A stretch of DNA of 64,000 nucleotides from Paludibacter sp. (GTDB taxonomy: Bacteria > Bacteroidota > Bacteroidia > Bacteroidales > Paludibacteraceae): assembly GCA_028710895.1 (NCBI GenBank), contig JAQTTH010000006.1, forward strand, positions 168,551-232,550. Direction: 5' to 3'. The notes under the pieces were generated by a model. That model did not search any database. It saw nothing but the letters and a program-made list of their open reading frames with translations, and was not told the DNA's origin. A program made the translations under genes and the position numbers. Each line of letters opens with the position of its first letter. The first letter of the stretch is position 1. This document shows positions 55,892 to 63,983 of this stretch, one piece after another.

Positions 55892-56908
55892 TTACTGTCG
55901 TTTGATACCTATATGTATTGTATCGCCGACTTGGTGTATTGTAAACTTTTTATCAACATCAATATAAGAAAGTATTTCATTCAGCGAGAGATTCAAATTT
56001 AAGCTTCCAGAAAATAATTCTTTTTTAATCTGTTCATTTGCAATTTTAATCTTTACATCATATTTGCGTTCCAAATCTTTTGAAATTTGTTCGATGGTTT
56101 CATCAACAAAACTTAATCTGCCTGTAGTCCATAATGCAGATCTGGAAGCATCTGTTTCGGAAGAAACCATCTTCTTTGATTGTTTATTGAAAACTAATTT
56201 TTCATTAGGCTTCATAGTGAACGAACCAGTACTTTCCTGTTTCGGTAAAGAAATATTCACGACACCTTCAATCAGGTTTACCGTTACTTCAGCATCTTCC
56301 GAATAAGCATTGACATTAAAAACAGTACCCAACACCATTACATTTAAAGAATCTGTATGAACTAAGAATGGCTTTCCCTTATTCTTTTTTACCTCAAAAT
56401 AGCCCTCACCCAGCAATGTGACCTCTCTATTTTTTTTACCAAACGATTGGTTGTATTTCAAAGAAGAACCAGAGTTGAGCCAGACGATTGTACTGTCAGG
56501 TAAAATAACCTTTGTTTGTGAGCCTAAAGGTGAAAAGGTCTCAAAGCAAAATAATGCATCATTAGAGGAAGAAATGTCTTTGATAATATAAACTGAGGCA
56601 ACAGAAACAGAAACGACTAAAATAATAATGGCGGCTATTTTTCTAATATGGGTAAACCACGAACGAGAAATATTATATGTTGGTGTATCATTGATTTTTT
56701 TCATTAACTTTTTATAATTATCTTGCTTTTCAGCTTCGATTTGAGTTGCAAACGAAACAGCATGGAACTTTACCATCTCATCAAATCTCATTTTGAAATT
56801 ATTATTCGATTTTAAAAGATTTGAAAGGTACTGCAAATCAACTTCGGAAATATCCCCCGAAAAGTAATCAATCATTAAATCTTCAAATTTTTCGTTTTCG
56901 TTTTGCAT
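55892..56908 (-). CDS. FecR-type anti-sigma factor, first copy
   Basis: 338 aa with the same architecture as the second copy: N-terminal sigma-binding part (MQNENEKFEDLMIDYFSGD), membrane helix (~89-108, IAAIIILVVSVSVASVYII), FecR domain (PLGSQTKVILPDSTIVWLNS, LLGEGYFEVKKNKGKPF) and C-terminal DUF4974-type region (ISKDLERKYDVKIKI). It begins 36 bp after the sigma factor gene, so it is the natural partner for it. Having two FecR proteins for one sigma factor is unusual. Confidence 0.94.
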   Translation of the reverse strand: MQNENEKFEDLMIDYFSGDISEVDLQYLSNLLKSNNNFKMRFDEMVKFHAVSFATQIEAEKQDNYKKLMKKINDTPTYNISRSWFTHIRKIAAIIILVVSVSVASVYIIKDISSSNDALFCFETFSPLGSQTKVILPDSTIVWLNSGSSLKYNQSFGKKNREVTLLGEGYFEVKKNKGKPFLVHTDSLNVMVLGTVFNVNAYSEDAEVTVNLIEGVVNISLPKQESTGSFTMKPNEKLVFNKQSKKMVSSETDASRSALWTTGRLSFVDETIEQISKDLERKYDVKIKIANEQIKKELFSGSLNLNLSLNEILSYIDVDKKFTIHQVGDTIHIGIKRQ

Positions 56909-56944
56909 TCTGTTAATATGAATCGATTGAAAATTAAGTTTTAG

Positions 56945-57544
56945 TTAAAACGTAATACTGAGAGAAAAAAACAAAAAGAGACAAATAAGATGATTTAGAG
57001 AAATCTTTAATTTGTCCATTGCATTCTTGATTTGCACCCGAACTGTACTTACATTAATGCAAAGTTCATTTGCAATATCTTCAGGAAGTTTTCCAGAGAA
57101 TAAATACTGTTCAAATATAATCCTGCATTTTTCAGGAAGACGTTCAATCGCATTACGTACTTCTTTTTCGATTTCTTGTGTTTCCACATATTGCAATGGG
57201 GTAGGATTTGACAAAATGTATTCTTCCTGAAAATCGAGCATTTGCTTTTTATGTTCTCCTAGTACACGTTCATTAGTACGTTGAGCACGAATATAATTTA
57301 GACAGCCATTTTTGACTGATTGAACCAAATATGAGTGGATTGGATAAGCTAACGTATTTCTTTTATGCCATACATTAATGAATACATCATTCACAATCTC
57401 ATTAGCAACATCCCTGTTGAAGACATAGCAAAGTGCGACAGTGTTTAAATAGGTGTAATAACAATCGTAGAGCAACGAAAAAGCTTTTTCTTCGCCCTTT
57501 GCAATTTTTTGTATTACATTTTCATCTATCCTTTTGATTGACAT
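56945..57544 (-). CDS. ECF sigma factor (FecI-like)
   Basis: A 199-aa RNA polymerase sigma-70-family factor of the extracytoplasmic type. Region 2 contains ANEIVNDVFINVWHKRN, and region 4 contains RLPEKCRIIFEQYLFSG and PEDIANELCINVSTVRVQIK. The C-terminal ~15 residues (LICLFLFFSLSITF) are very hydrophobic, possibly for anti-sigma or membrane contact. A TACTTTTG box on the minus strand at 57575-57582 is a candidate -7 element. It is the regulator of the PUL, at its upstream end. Confidence 0.95.
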   Translation of the reverse strand: MSIKRIDENVIQKIAKGEEKAFSLLYDCYYTYLNTVALCYVFNRDVANEIVNDVFINVWHKRNTLAYPIHSYLVQSVKNGCLNYIRAQRTNERVLGEHKKQMLDFQEEYILSNPTPLQYVETQEIEKEVRNAIERLPEKCRIIFEQYLFSGKLPEDIANELCINVSTVRVQIKNAMDKLKISLNHLICLFLFFSLSITF

Positions 57545-57690
57545 CTTGGGCTTTCGTGTGATTTACAATAAATACAAAAGTAGTATATTTTTTTATTTAG
57601 TTGTAATTACTTATTTTAATTGCTGCCTTTTATGAAAATTTAATTTAATTGATAACGTAAAACAATGAGTATTTTGCGCATACAATAGAA

Positions 57691-58764
57691 TTAAACTTCT
57701 TCTAATTGTAACCCAGATATCAGAATTTCTAAACTATTGCTTTGAGCAATCATGAATTGTAAAGTGGGGCTAAAACAACTTTGAATCTCTGGTATAGATT
57801 TCTTAGATTTTAGTTCGGCAATAATATAATCGGCAATATCTAGCCCATTCTCTCTATCTGTATCACTGGCCTCATTTTCCAATAAGGTAGAAATTGTAAT
57901 TTTGCAATTACACTGCTTTTGTATTTCGGTTGCTTTTAAACTCCATCTCTCAAAAGCTCCCAAATCGGGATAAAGTATCACTTCTCGATTCTTCAGAACT
58001 TGACATTTTTCGATAGGTAATCCGTTTATGTTTCCAGCTGCAAGCCAAATCAATTCCGGCATTATACAATTGGCAATGATGGCTGATTTTTCACTTTCTA
58101 CAATCGCAACGGATTTGTCCGGGTAAATTGTCAAAAGGTGTTCCCCGAAGAAACACTGCTGTAAATTAAAATCTTCAGGTAATGTTCCGGCTTTCTTTAG
58201 TTTGTTGTGCACCCAATCAATTGCACCACTTTCATGTTTAATACGTTTTCCAGTTTCTGGATTGTATTGCATAATTTTGCCAGTGCGGACTTTCCCGGTA
58301 ATATCTATTTGCCAAAAGATAACTTCTTTATTTTTTGTTGCTCCTAAAGCATAGTTTTCAACAGCGTTTTGTATTTGTTTGTCTGAGAAGTGTTCAAAGA
58401 GAAAACGTACAAAATTACTTTTGTAGGAGGCGGATTTTTGGACGTAGGAGAAAGGCACCTCACCCCCTGACCTCACCCCAGCCCTCTCCAAAGGAGAGGG
58501 AGTAGAGCATATATCAACATTTTTTGAATTTGAAGCGTATTGTGTAGATTTTTGAATATCAGGATTATCAATGAAAAATTGTTTTGGAGTGTAATGATAG
58601 CCGCATTTGGATTCACGGTTGCATTTGCCGACAATATCATGAATGGGTTTATGTGTATTACCATCTAAATACTGCGTGAAACTAAGTTTTGCTTTGCATG
58701 ATGGGCAATCGTGGCGTGTGTCTTTGCCTTTGTATTTTTGAAGAAATGGTTGAGGATAGTTCAT
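57691..58764 (-). CDS. DUF6371-like protein with zinc ribbon and Toprim-like core
   Basis: A 357-aa protein. The N-terminus has zinc-ribbon cysteines (HDCPSCKAKLSF and GKCNRESKCGYHY), as in primases. A Toprim-like core reads VAIVESEKSAIIAN and VILYPDLGAFERW. Such proteins accompany DUF3987 genes on Bacteroidota mobile elements and are probably used in element replication. Residues ~87-104 (STPSPLERAGVRSGGEV) are not native-looking and correspond to a palindromic DNA repeat inserted in frame. The DUF number is from memory. Confidence 0.75.
   Translation of the reverse strand: MNYPQPFLQKYKGKDTRHDCPSCKAKLSFTQYLDGNTHKPIHDIVGKCNRESKCGYHYTPKQFFIDNPDIQKSTQYASNSKNVDICSTPSPLERAGVRSGGEVPFSYVQKSASYKSNFVRFLFEHFSDKQIQNAVENYALGATKNKEVIFWQIDITGKVRTGKIMQYNPETGKRIKHESGAIDWVHNKLKKAGTLPEDFNLQQCFFGEHLLTIYPDKSVAIVESEKSAIIANCIMPELIWLAAGNINGLPIEKCQVLKNREVILYPDLGAFERWSLKATEIQKQCNCKITISTLLENEASDTDRENGLDIADYIIAELKSKKSIPEIQSCFSPTLQFMIAQSNSLEILISGLQLEEV
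58453..58506. repeat. Palindromic repeat inserted in frame in a gene
   Basis: CACCCCCTGACCTCACCCC is followed by the hairpin CCCTCTCCAAAGGAGAGGG. GC-rich C-tract sequence contrasts with its AT-rich host gene. I recall SPLERAG-type peptides as products of a dispersed repeat in Bacteroidota genomes. It adds ~18 codons without a stop. Confidence 0.7.
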
Positions 58765-58838
58765 AATTTAATTTACAATTTATTAATTTACGATTGACGA
58801 TTGAAAAAATAAATTTTATGATAAGGTGATTTTTGCTT

Positions 58839-59010
58839 AGTTGCGGCGTGAAATGCAGGAAACCGTTTACTGTAAACAGTTGTAGCGATATTCGACCGCA
58901 ACTAAAATGTGTTTTTAAAATTTATATTTTTTTATTTAGTTGCGGTGGTTTTTTTCTGAAAGCTATACTGGCAAAGCATTTCAGCCGACCGCAACCGCAA
59001 TTCCGCAACC
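58839..59010. repeat. GTTGCGG repeat block, right copy
   Basis: AGTTGCGG (58839-58846) pairs with CCGCAACT (58896-58903), and AGTTGCGGT (58938-58946) with ACCGCAAC (58988-58995). Extra CCGCAA and CCGCAACC run to 59010. The palindrome GTTTACTGTAAAC (58865-58877) lies inside. It is the inverted counterpart of 9853-10025 and fills the 290-bp gap between the DUF3987-like and DUF6371-like genes. Confidence 0.65.
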
Positions 59011-59055
59011 AAGGGTAGTTATTAGTTTATAGTGTATAATTGATTTAAGTTGGAT

Positions 59056-60402
59056 TTACTCGTTACAAATTTTTGAGATAAATTGACGTGATAAACCAAT
59101 TGAATCTGCAAATGCTTGCTTATTCTTAATGCCATATTCTTTTTGGATTGTTTTTATTGCTTCAGCAGGATTCATTTTTCTTGAGATATTAGCTGTATCA
59201 ACTAATAGTATTCTCGAATTAAAATAATTGCAGAGCTTAATTGCGTATTGTATTGCTTCTTTTGTAATCATTCCCTTTTGCCATTCCGTATTATCGTAAA
59301 TACCGCGGATAATTTGAATAATGAGAGCCAAGCGCAGTACCTGAATCTCCATTTTGGCATAAGTGGCACGAACAAAGTTATTTGAGCAACCATTCACCAG
59401 ATCTGTTGTTTGATTGGCATATTCAATAAACAGCTCTTTGGCTTCAGGGGAAAGCATAAATGGATTTTCAATCTTGGACAAATAAAAGCAATGAGTAATC
59501 AGTTTTTCATATCTGTCAATAATAAATTTATCCGGAGTTCTTTCGGAATACTTTTGCTTTTTGACTTCTTTTGGATAGACGTATAAAAAACGACTTGCAA
59601 AACCATTTTCTTTGAGTGTGTTACTGCTTAAAGCAATGTTTAATACTTCGGGTTGTATTGTGCCGCAAATGGTCAGGAAAGGTTCTGGAATCTGTAATGG
59701 TTCTTCACTTTTTCTATTGATACAAAATTGTGCATTATTGAAAATTGACAAATACCGACTTATCTCTCCGTTCTTGTTGTATCTGCCGAAATCGGCAAAC
59801 CAACCTGAGAGTTCATCCCGATAGAGCGATATGGATCCGTTGTTGCGGAACATGGTTTGATATAAACTCTCTGGAGTAAAATCATCAATCAGGCATTGTT
59901 TGAAAAAAGGTTTTTCCGGTTCCTGAGCTTTGAGTTGTTTTGCTTCTGCGCATTCCGACTTCCAACGGCTCAGTTCCAGTTGATAATCATCGTAGCTAGA
60001 ATTGTCCAGCTTTTGTAATGGACGGAAAGCAGCTGCCACCGGTTCAGTTTTCCCTACTCCGGGAGGAGCAACCAGCATAACCCACAATTGTCCAAAGTTC
60101 TTGTATTTGCCACTGTCTATTACAAATTTCTTTCTTGCCGCTGCACTTACAGCGCATAAAGCAGACATAACAGGGAATTCAACAGGTACTCCATAAACTT
60201 CTGAAACTTCCAATGCAAAATCAAGAATTACATGTGGTAGCCCATTGATTGGAAAAATGGTGTCATTTACTCCCGAATTCAGACTATTAGTATGAATTTC
60301 AGCTTTCAGTTTTTGAATGAAGTTTGTATTTTTGTTTTGCTCAGGTTTATTTGCCTCTTCGGATACTGCAAGGTTCGAAGGGGCTTCTTTTTTTTCTATC
60401 AT
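59056..60402 (-). CDS. DUF3987-family P-loop protein (replication/primase-helicase module)
   Basis: A 448-aa P-loop ATPase. Walker A PPGVGKT is at residues 113-119, followed by YRDELSGWF (Walker B-like) and ICGTIQPEVL. The last ~35 residues (NKQAFADSIGLSRQFISKI) form a helix-turn-helix. DUF3987 proteins are typical of Bacteroidota integrative elements and probably act as helicases in element replication. The start overlaps the upstream helix-turn-helix gene by 4 bp. The GTTGCGG block lies directly downstream. Confidence 0.85.
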   Translation of the reverse strand: MIEKKEAPSNLAVSEEANKPEQNKNTNFIQKLKAEIHTNSLNSGVNDTIFPINGLPHVILDFALEVSEVYGVPVEFPVMSALCAVSAAARKKFVIDSGKYKNFGQLWVMLVAPPGVGKTEPVAAAFRPLQKLDNSSYDDYQLELSRWKSECAEAKQLKAQEPEKPFFKQCLIDDFTPESLYQTMFRNNGSISLYRDELSGWFADFGRYNKNGEISRYLSIFNNAQFCINRKSEEPLQIPEPFLTICGTIQPEVLNIALSSNTLKENGFASRFLYVYPKEVKKQKYSERTPDKFIIDRYEKLITHCFYLSKIENPFMLSPEAKELFIEYANQTTDLVNGCSNNFVRATYAKMEIQVLRLALIIQIIRGIYDNTEWQKGMITKEAIQYAIKLCNYFNSRILLVDTANISRKMNPAEAIKTIQKEYGIKNKQAFADSIGLSRQFISKICNE

Positions 60403-60761
60403 GGCTTTCTGGCCTTTTTAATTGATTTATGATAGTTATCATCCAACAGTTTCTGTATGTCGGACATTCGATAGTAGATTTTCCCACTGATTTGAGAATA
60501 ACTGATCAAGCCCTGATCTCTCCATAGCTGAGCGGTACGAATGCTGATACTCATTAAATCCATAAATTCGTCGTTGGTAAAGAAAGGATCCTCCGGAACT
60601 TTTCTGTATTCACTTAGACTGGCAATGAGGCAATCAAGTTTTTTCAACAGAACGTTGTGCTTACCGCTAACTTCATTCAAAGACTCAATAATTGTTTCAT
60701 CGTCCAGCATCTTTTTTCGAATGTCGGCTTCAAACTTCTCAAAATGTTCTTTGAAATTCAT
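60399..60761 (-). CDS. Helix-turn-helix protein (excisionase/MerR-like)
   Basis: A 120-aa DNA-binding protein. The N-terminal half is helical (EKFEADIRKKMLDDETI...). The C-terminal half is a winged helix-turn-helix of the excisionase type: FTNDEFMDLMSISIRTAQLW, then RDQGLISYSQISGKIYYR. It overlaps both neighbours by 4 bp, so the three genes are translationally coupled. It is probably a directionality factor or replication regulator. Confidence 0.85.
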   Translation of the reverse strand: MNFKEHFEKFEADIRKKMLDDETIIESLNEVSGKHNVLLKKLDCLIASLSEYRKVPEDPFFTNDEFMDLMSISIRTAQLWRDQGLISYSQISGKIYYRMSDIQKLLDDNYHKSIKKARKP

Positions 60762-61111
60762 TTATTACTCCTTCCATTTGAAAGTCGGTTCTCTTTTTCT
60801 TCGATGAATTCTTCTATTGTTTGAATGCGATTGGCAAGTAACCATGCTTCAATCTCATCTCTTTTGAAAATGACTTTAGCATTTCGCTTGTAAAATGGAA
60901 TTGCTTTTTCGCAAATCATTTTATTGATTGTATTTACTGCATAACCGGTTAGTTTGCTGCATTCATTTTTACCGAATGTTTCCGGAAAGATTTTTTGGTC
61001 TGATTGGCTAATTGATTGCGGCTTTACCATTTCACCTAATAAATCTTTAAATTGACCAATGGTTAAAGCAGCTAATGGAGTTTCGTTTGTTGGTTGGAAT
61101 TTTGTTTCCAT
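60758..61111 (-). CDS. Helix-turn-helix protein (excisionase family)
   Basis: A 117-aa protein with an excisionase-type helix-turn-helix: CSKLTGYAVNTINKMICEKA, then IPFYKRNAKVIFKRDEIEAWL. The C-terminal tail is charged. It is the first gene of the coupled set leading to the DUF3987 gene. GTCGGA repeats lie upstream and could be its binding sites. Xis function is inferred from family and position near the integrase. Confidence 0.87.
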   Translation of the reverse strand: METKFQPTNETPLAALTIGQFKDLLGEMVKPQSISQSDQKIFPETFGKNECSKLTGYAVNTINKMICEKAIPFYKRNAKVIFKRDEIEAWLLANRIQTIEEFIEEKENRLSNGRSNK

Positions 61112-61234
61112 AATAGTTTTTTATTTTGATTTTATGTAAGTCAATAGCTGCGCAGTCTATTGACTTTCTTGTTGCAAATGTATTATCAAAATATAAGCAG
61201 ATACTATGAAATCATGGAATTTATAGGGTCGTAC

Positions 61235-61321
61235 TCCGACTTCGGATAGGTCGGACATGCTATGTATTATATAGAAAAAGCCTCAAATAGAGGCTAATGT
61301 CAGGTCGGATTTTGGGTCGGA
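61235..61321. repeat. GTCGGA repeats upstream of excisionase-like genes
   Basis: GTCGGA occurs three times directly (61250, 61304 and 61316) and once inverted as TCCGAC (61235-61240) in a 90-bp stretch. A small hairpin AGCCTC/GAGGCT (61279-61295) lies between them. Candidate binding sites for Xis or replication protein; the function is inference. Confidence 0.45.
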
Positions 61322-61324
61322 ATT

Positions 61325-62422
61325 TTAGTTATTTTTTTGCATTGAAATAGTGATAATTTGTTCTATTTCTTTATGCATTTTGCTGCGTTCATATCTTTTT
61401 TTTGTTGGCTTGACGTAAACTGTTGTATCAAATGCAATTTTAACGGTCGCAGCAATGCTTTCACCACATAGATGTTGAATTACATTTGAGAGTAATGTAG
61501 GTGAGTCATCCCATGTCAAAGGCACAGGAACTTTAATGTAGTTACGGTTGAACCAAAAAAGCCAAATATCTGTATTCGGATTAATCAATTTCTTTTTGTG
61601 TAAGAGATAATGCATGATTTTTATAAGGCATTCATCAGAAAGGGTTGAATTGAATTTAGGATATACATTTTTTTGTAAATTTCCAGTTCCATTTTCAATT
61701 AAATCAAAATTACTGTTTAGAGACGATTTAAATTTCGCTTCAACTTGATTTTCTGTTTCGATTCTTTCAAATGTATAAAGTTTGTATTTAGATTTTTTCG
61801 CCAATATGACAATATCAATCTCGAAACAAATAAACAACTCAATTAATCTATCAATGAAATTAAAATGTTTAGATAGACGAAAAGTAAGATTGTAATTTGG
61901 ATATGTTTCATGCTCTCCAGTCGTTAATGTTTTAACATCGCTTTTGAAAATAAATTCTCTGTTTAATACATATTGAAACATCTCTCTATGCCTATTGTTT
62001 CGTTCCACTTCATCAATATTTCGTTTATGAATATACCTCTTGTTGATGTCCCTCAAGAGAATATTAGCATAGGCTATTTTGTCAGCTTTGTTTGTTAATC
62101 GGAATAGATTGCTTTCAATTTCATTAATTACGTGTTCATGGAATTCAACTTGCCAGCTTTCTACACATTCACGTTTAAAATCTGACAATTTAAATGTCCA
62201 CTTAGGTATTCTGGGTATAAATCTATTAATTTTATCTGTGGTATATTCTTTCCTAATTTCAGATTCATTGTGGATACCATATGATCGAATTTGATATTTT
62301 AGTACTGTTTTATCAAGTGTGTTGTTTTCGTAGTTGTAAGCATTTTGCCAACATAGGTACAATGCTTCTGAAAGGATATCTAATTGTTTGAAGTATTGGT
62401 CTGTAAGCTTTTTCTTAATCAT
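61325..62422 (-). CDS. Hypothetical protein, 365 aa
   Basis: I do not recognise this protein. It is soluble, basic and helical, with no signal peptide or catalytic motif. It includes KIMHYLLHKKKLINPNTDIWLFW fragments and a C-terminus rich in Lys/Arg (TKKRYERSKMHKE). It lies between the integrase and the excisionase-like genes on the same strand and is bounded by the perfect palindrome terminator at 62464-62515. The location suggests a regulatory or recombination-associated role specific to this element type, such as an RteC-like regulator, but no motif confirms this. Confidence 0.7.
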   Translation of the reverse strand: MIKKKLTDQYFKQLDILSEALYLCWQNAYNYENNTLDKTVLKYQIRSYGIHNESEIRKEYTTDKINRFIPRIPKWTFKLSDFKRECVESWQVEFHEHVINEIESNLFRLTNKADKIAYANILLRDINKRYIHKRNIDEVERNNRHREMFQYVLNREFIFKSDVKTLTTGEHETYPNYNLTFRLSKHFNFIDRLIELFICFEIDIVILAKKSKYKLYTFERIETENQVEAKFKSSLNSNFDLIENGTGNLQKNVYPKFNSTLSDECLIKIMHYLLHKKKLINPNTDIWLFWFNRNYIKVPVPLTWDDSPTLLSNVIQHLCGESIAATVKIAFDTTVYVKPTKKRYERSKMHKEIEQIITISMQKNN

Positions 62423-62463
62423 AGTTTAAAATTTCCTATTAATGAGTTTTAGTTGGTTATAGT

Positions 62464-62515
62464 TAATACTTAAAAAAAATGACATGATAAATCATGTCAT
62501 TTTTTTTAAGTATTA
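62464..62515. terminator. Perfect 25-bp palindrome, bidirectional terminator
   Basis: TAATACTTAAAAAAAATGAC... at 62464-62488 pairs perfectly with 62491-62515, loop AA. A and T runs of eight lie inside the stem. It is 9 bp after the integrase stop and separates it from the downstream gene. Confidence 0.85.
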
Positions 62516-62524
62516 CCATTTTTA

Positions 62525-63835
62525 TTACAAAACTTTGACTGCTTCGTCAATTACATTGCTATTAAAGCTATCAAGATATGTATTTGTTGTTTTAAGGTCT
62601 TTGTGTCCCAAAATTTGAGAAATGACTTCTCTAGGAATCTCGTTGTTTTGTAAACTCATGGCCATTGTATGGCGGCTAACATACGAGGTTAAATCAAAGT
62701 CATTAATTCCAAATTCAATAGCCATTTTGTCAAGATACTTGTTGAACTTACCCAATCTTGTTTTTAAATGGTTGTATAAATCTTCGCCAGTGAGACCCTC
62801 GACAGATACAATTGGTAATAAGTAATTCTCAACCGGCTTCTTAATATTACAGAGATCGTTGATAAGCATTTGCAGCTCTTCTGTTAGCTTGATATTGATT
62901 GCTTTGGCTCCTTTACTATTCTTGGTTTTATGTCGTTTGTAAACAATATATAGCCCGTTTTCGAGCCTTTTGATATTTTCGGGAGTCAGATACGCCATAT
63001 CTACAAAACTAATTCCATAACAAAAGTAAGAAAAAAGAAATAATTTGCGAGCATATTCATTAACTTTTCTTTGTGAACTTGTATTCTTGATTTTCAAAAG
63101 ATACTCAGTTGGTAGATATCGTTTCTCAGTTTCTTCAGCTAATTTAGCGACTTCAAAACCTCCTTTTCCAAAAGGATATGTCGATGTGCTTGCTTCTTTG
63201 GCTTCGATAGCCTGATTCAGGACTGCTCGTAAAGTTCTGAAATGAATCATTCGTGAATTGCTTGAATTTCCTTTTCTTTGTACAATCCTTTTGTTGCCCT
63301 TTGAACTTGTATATACAGATTCACGAGGCATCTGAAGAAAAACATCAAAGGCCCGAACATATTTAATGTCGATTTCTGAGAATAACTTTTTGTCGAATTT
63401 CTTATCGAAAATTTCAAGCATGTCAAGCGTTCTTTGATAACAAAGTGCGTTACCAATATGATTGGTTTCTTTTAGTTTTCGTATCTGATTTTCGAAGAAA
63501 TGTTTAACTTTGCCTTGCTTTGAACGATTCAGGAAAGCGTCTTCGAATTGGTTTAGAGTCCAGTCGATTTTGTTACGGTCAAAGTCATCTATAACAGCTT
63601 TGGCTTTTGTTAACTGGTTGACAATATATGCATTGCTCTTATCGTAATCAGGATTGATTCGTTTATCTTTCTTGAATTGAGAGAATTCTTCATTCCATTG
63701 ATTTGGATTTGCAGAAAGATTAAGACTTAAGTATTTACGAACTCTGTCTTTTGTAATTCTCAAAACGATTGGGTGTTCACCATTTTTTAAGAGATTACTT
63801 TTACTTTTGAATAGGATTATTGAAATGTATTTCAT
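62525..63835 (-). CDS. Tyrosine recombinase (integrase)
   Basis: A 436-aa integrase. The arm-binding N-terminus (SIILFKSKSNLLKNGEHPIV), a SAM-like core-binding domain (~110-210) and the catalytic domain are all present. The catalytic part shows SRHTMAMSLQN, LGHKDLKTTNTYL with the nucleophile Tyr, and FLFSYFCYGISFVDMAYL where the first catalytic Arg is not at its usual place. The same departure is known in IntDOT of CTnDOT. I start at 63835 (MKYISIIL) rather than 63862. The gene adjoins the right att region and reads inward. Confidence 0.93.
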   Translation of the reverse strand: MKYISIILFKSKSNLLKNGEHPIVLRITKDRVRKYLSLNLSANPNQWNEEFSQFKKDKRINPDYDKSNAYIVNQLTKAKAVIDDFDRNKIDWTLNQFEDAFLNRSKQGKVKHFFENQIRKLKETNHIGNALCYQRTLDMLEIFDKKFDKKLFSEIDIKYVRAFDVFLQMPRESVYTSSKGNKRIVQRKGNSSNSRMIHFRTLRAVLNQAIEAKEASTSTYPFGKGGFEVAKLAEETEKRYLPTEYLLKIKNTSSQRKVNEYARKLFLFSYFCYGISFVDMAYLTPENIKRLENGLYIVYKRHKTKNSKGAKAINIKLTEELQMLINDLCNIKKPVENYLLPIVSVEGLTGEDLYNHLKTRLGKFNKYLDKMAIEFGINDFDLTSYVSRHTMAMSLQNNEIPREVISQILGHKDLKTTNTYLDSFNSNVIDEAVKVL

Positions 63836-63851
63836 ACTTGCGTTTAATTTT

Positions 63852-63874
63852 ACATTACACAAACATTACACAAA
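63852..63874 (+). repeat. Right arm-type direct repeat
   Basis: Identical 23-bp partner of 4903-4925, with two ACATTACAC units, 17 bp upstream of the integrase start and about 110 bp inside the right core. It may also influence integrase expression. Confidence 0.75.
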
Positions 63875-63983
63875 TGAGGAAACTTAATACAAAATACGCA
63901 AAATGACTATTTGTTTAAGTACCTGTTATATAATGCAAATATACACAAATACAACGAATTACCAAAGAATATTATGCAATATT

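Noticed and set aside
62525..63835. Integrase seemed defective because the first catalytic Arg is not at its standard position
   Set aside because: The same substitution is known in active Bacteroides integrases such as IntDOT. The remaining Arg, His and Tyr motifs are intact.
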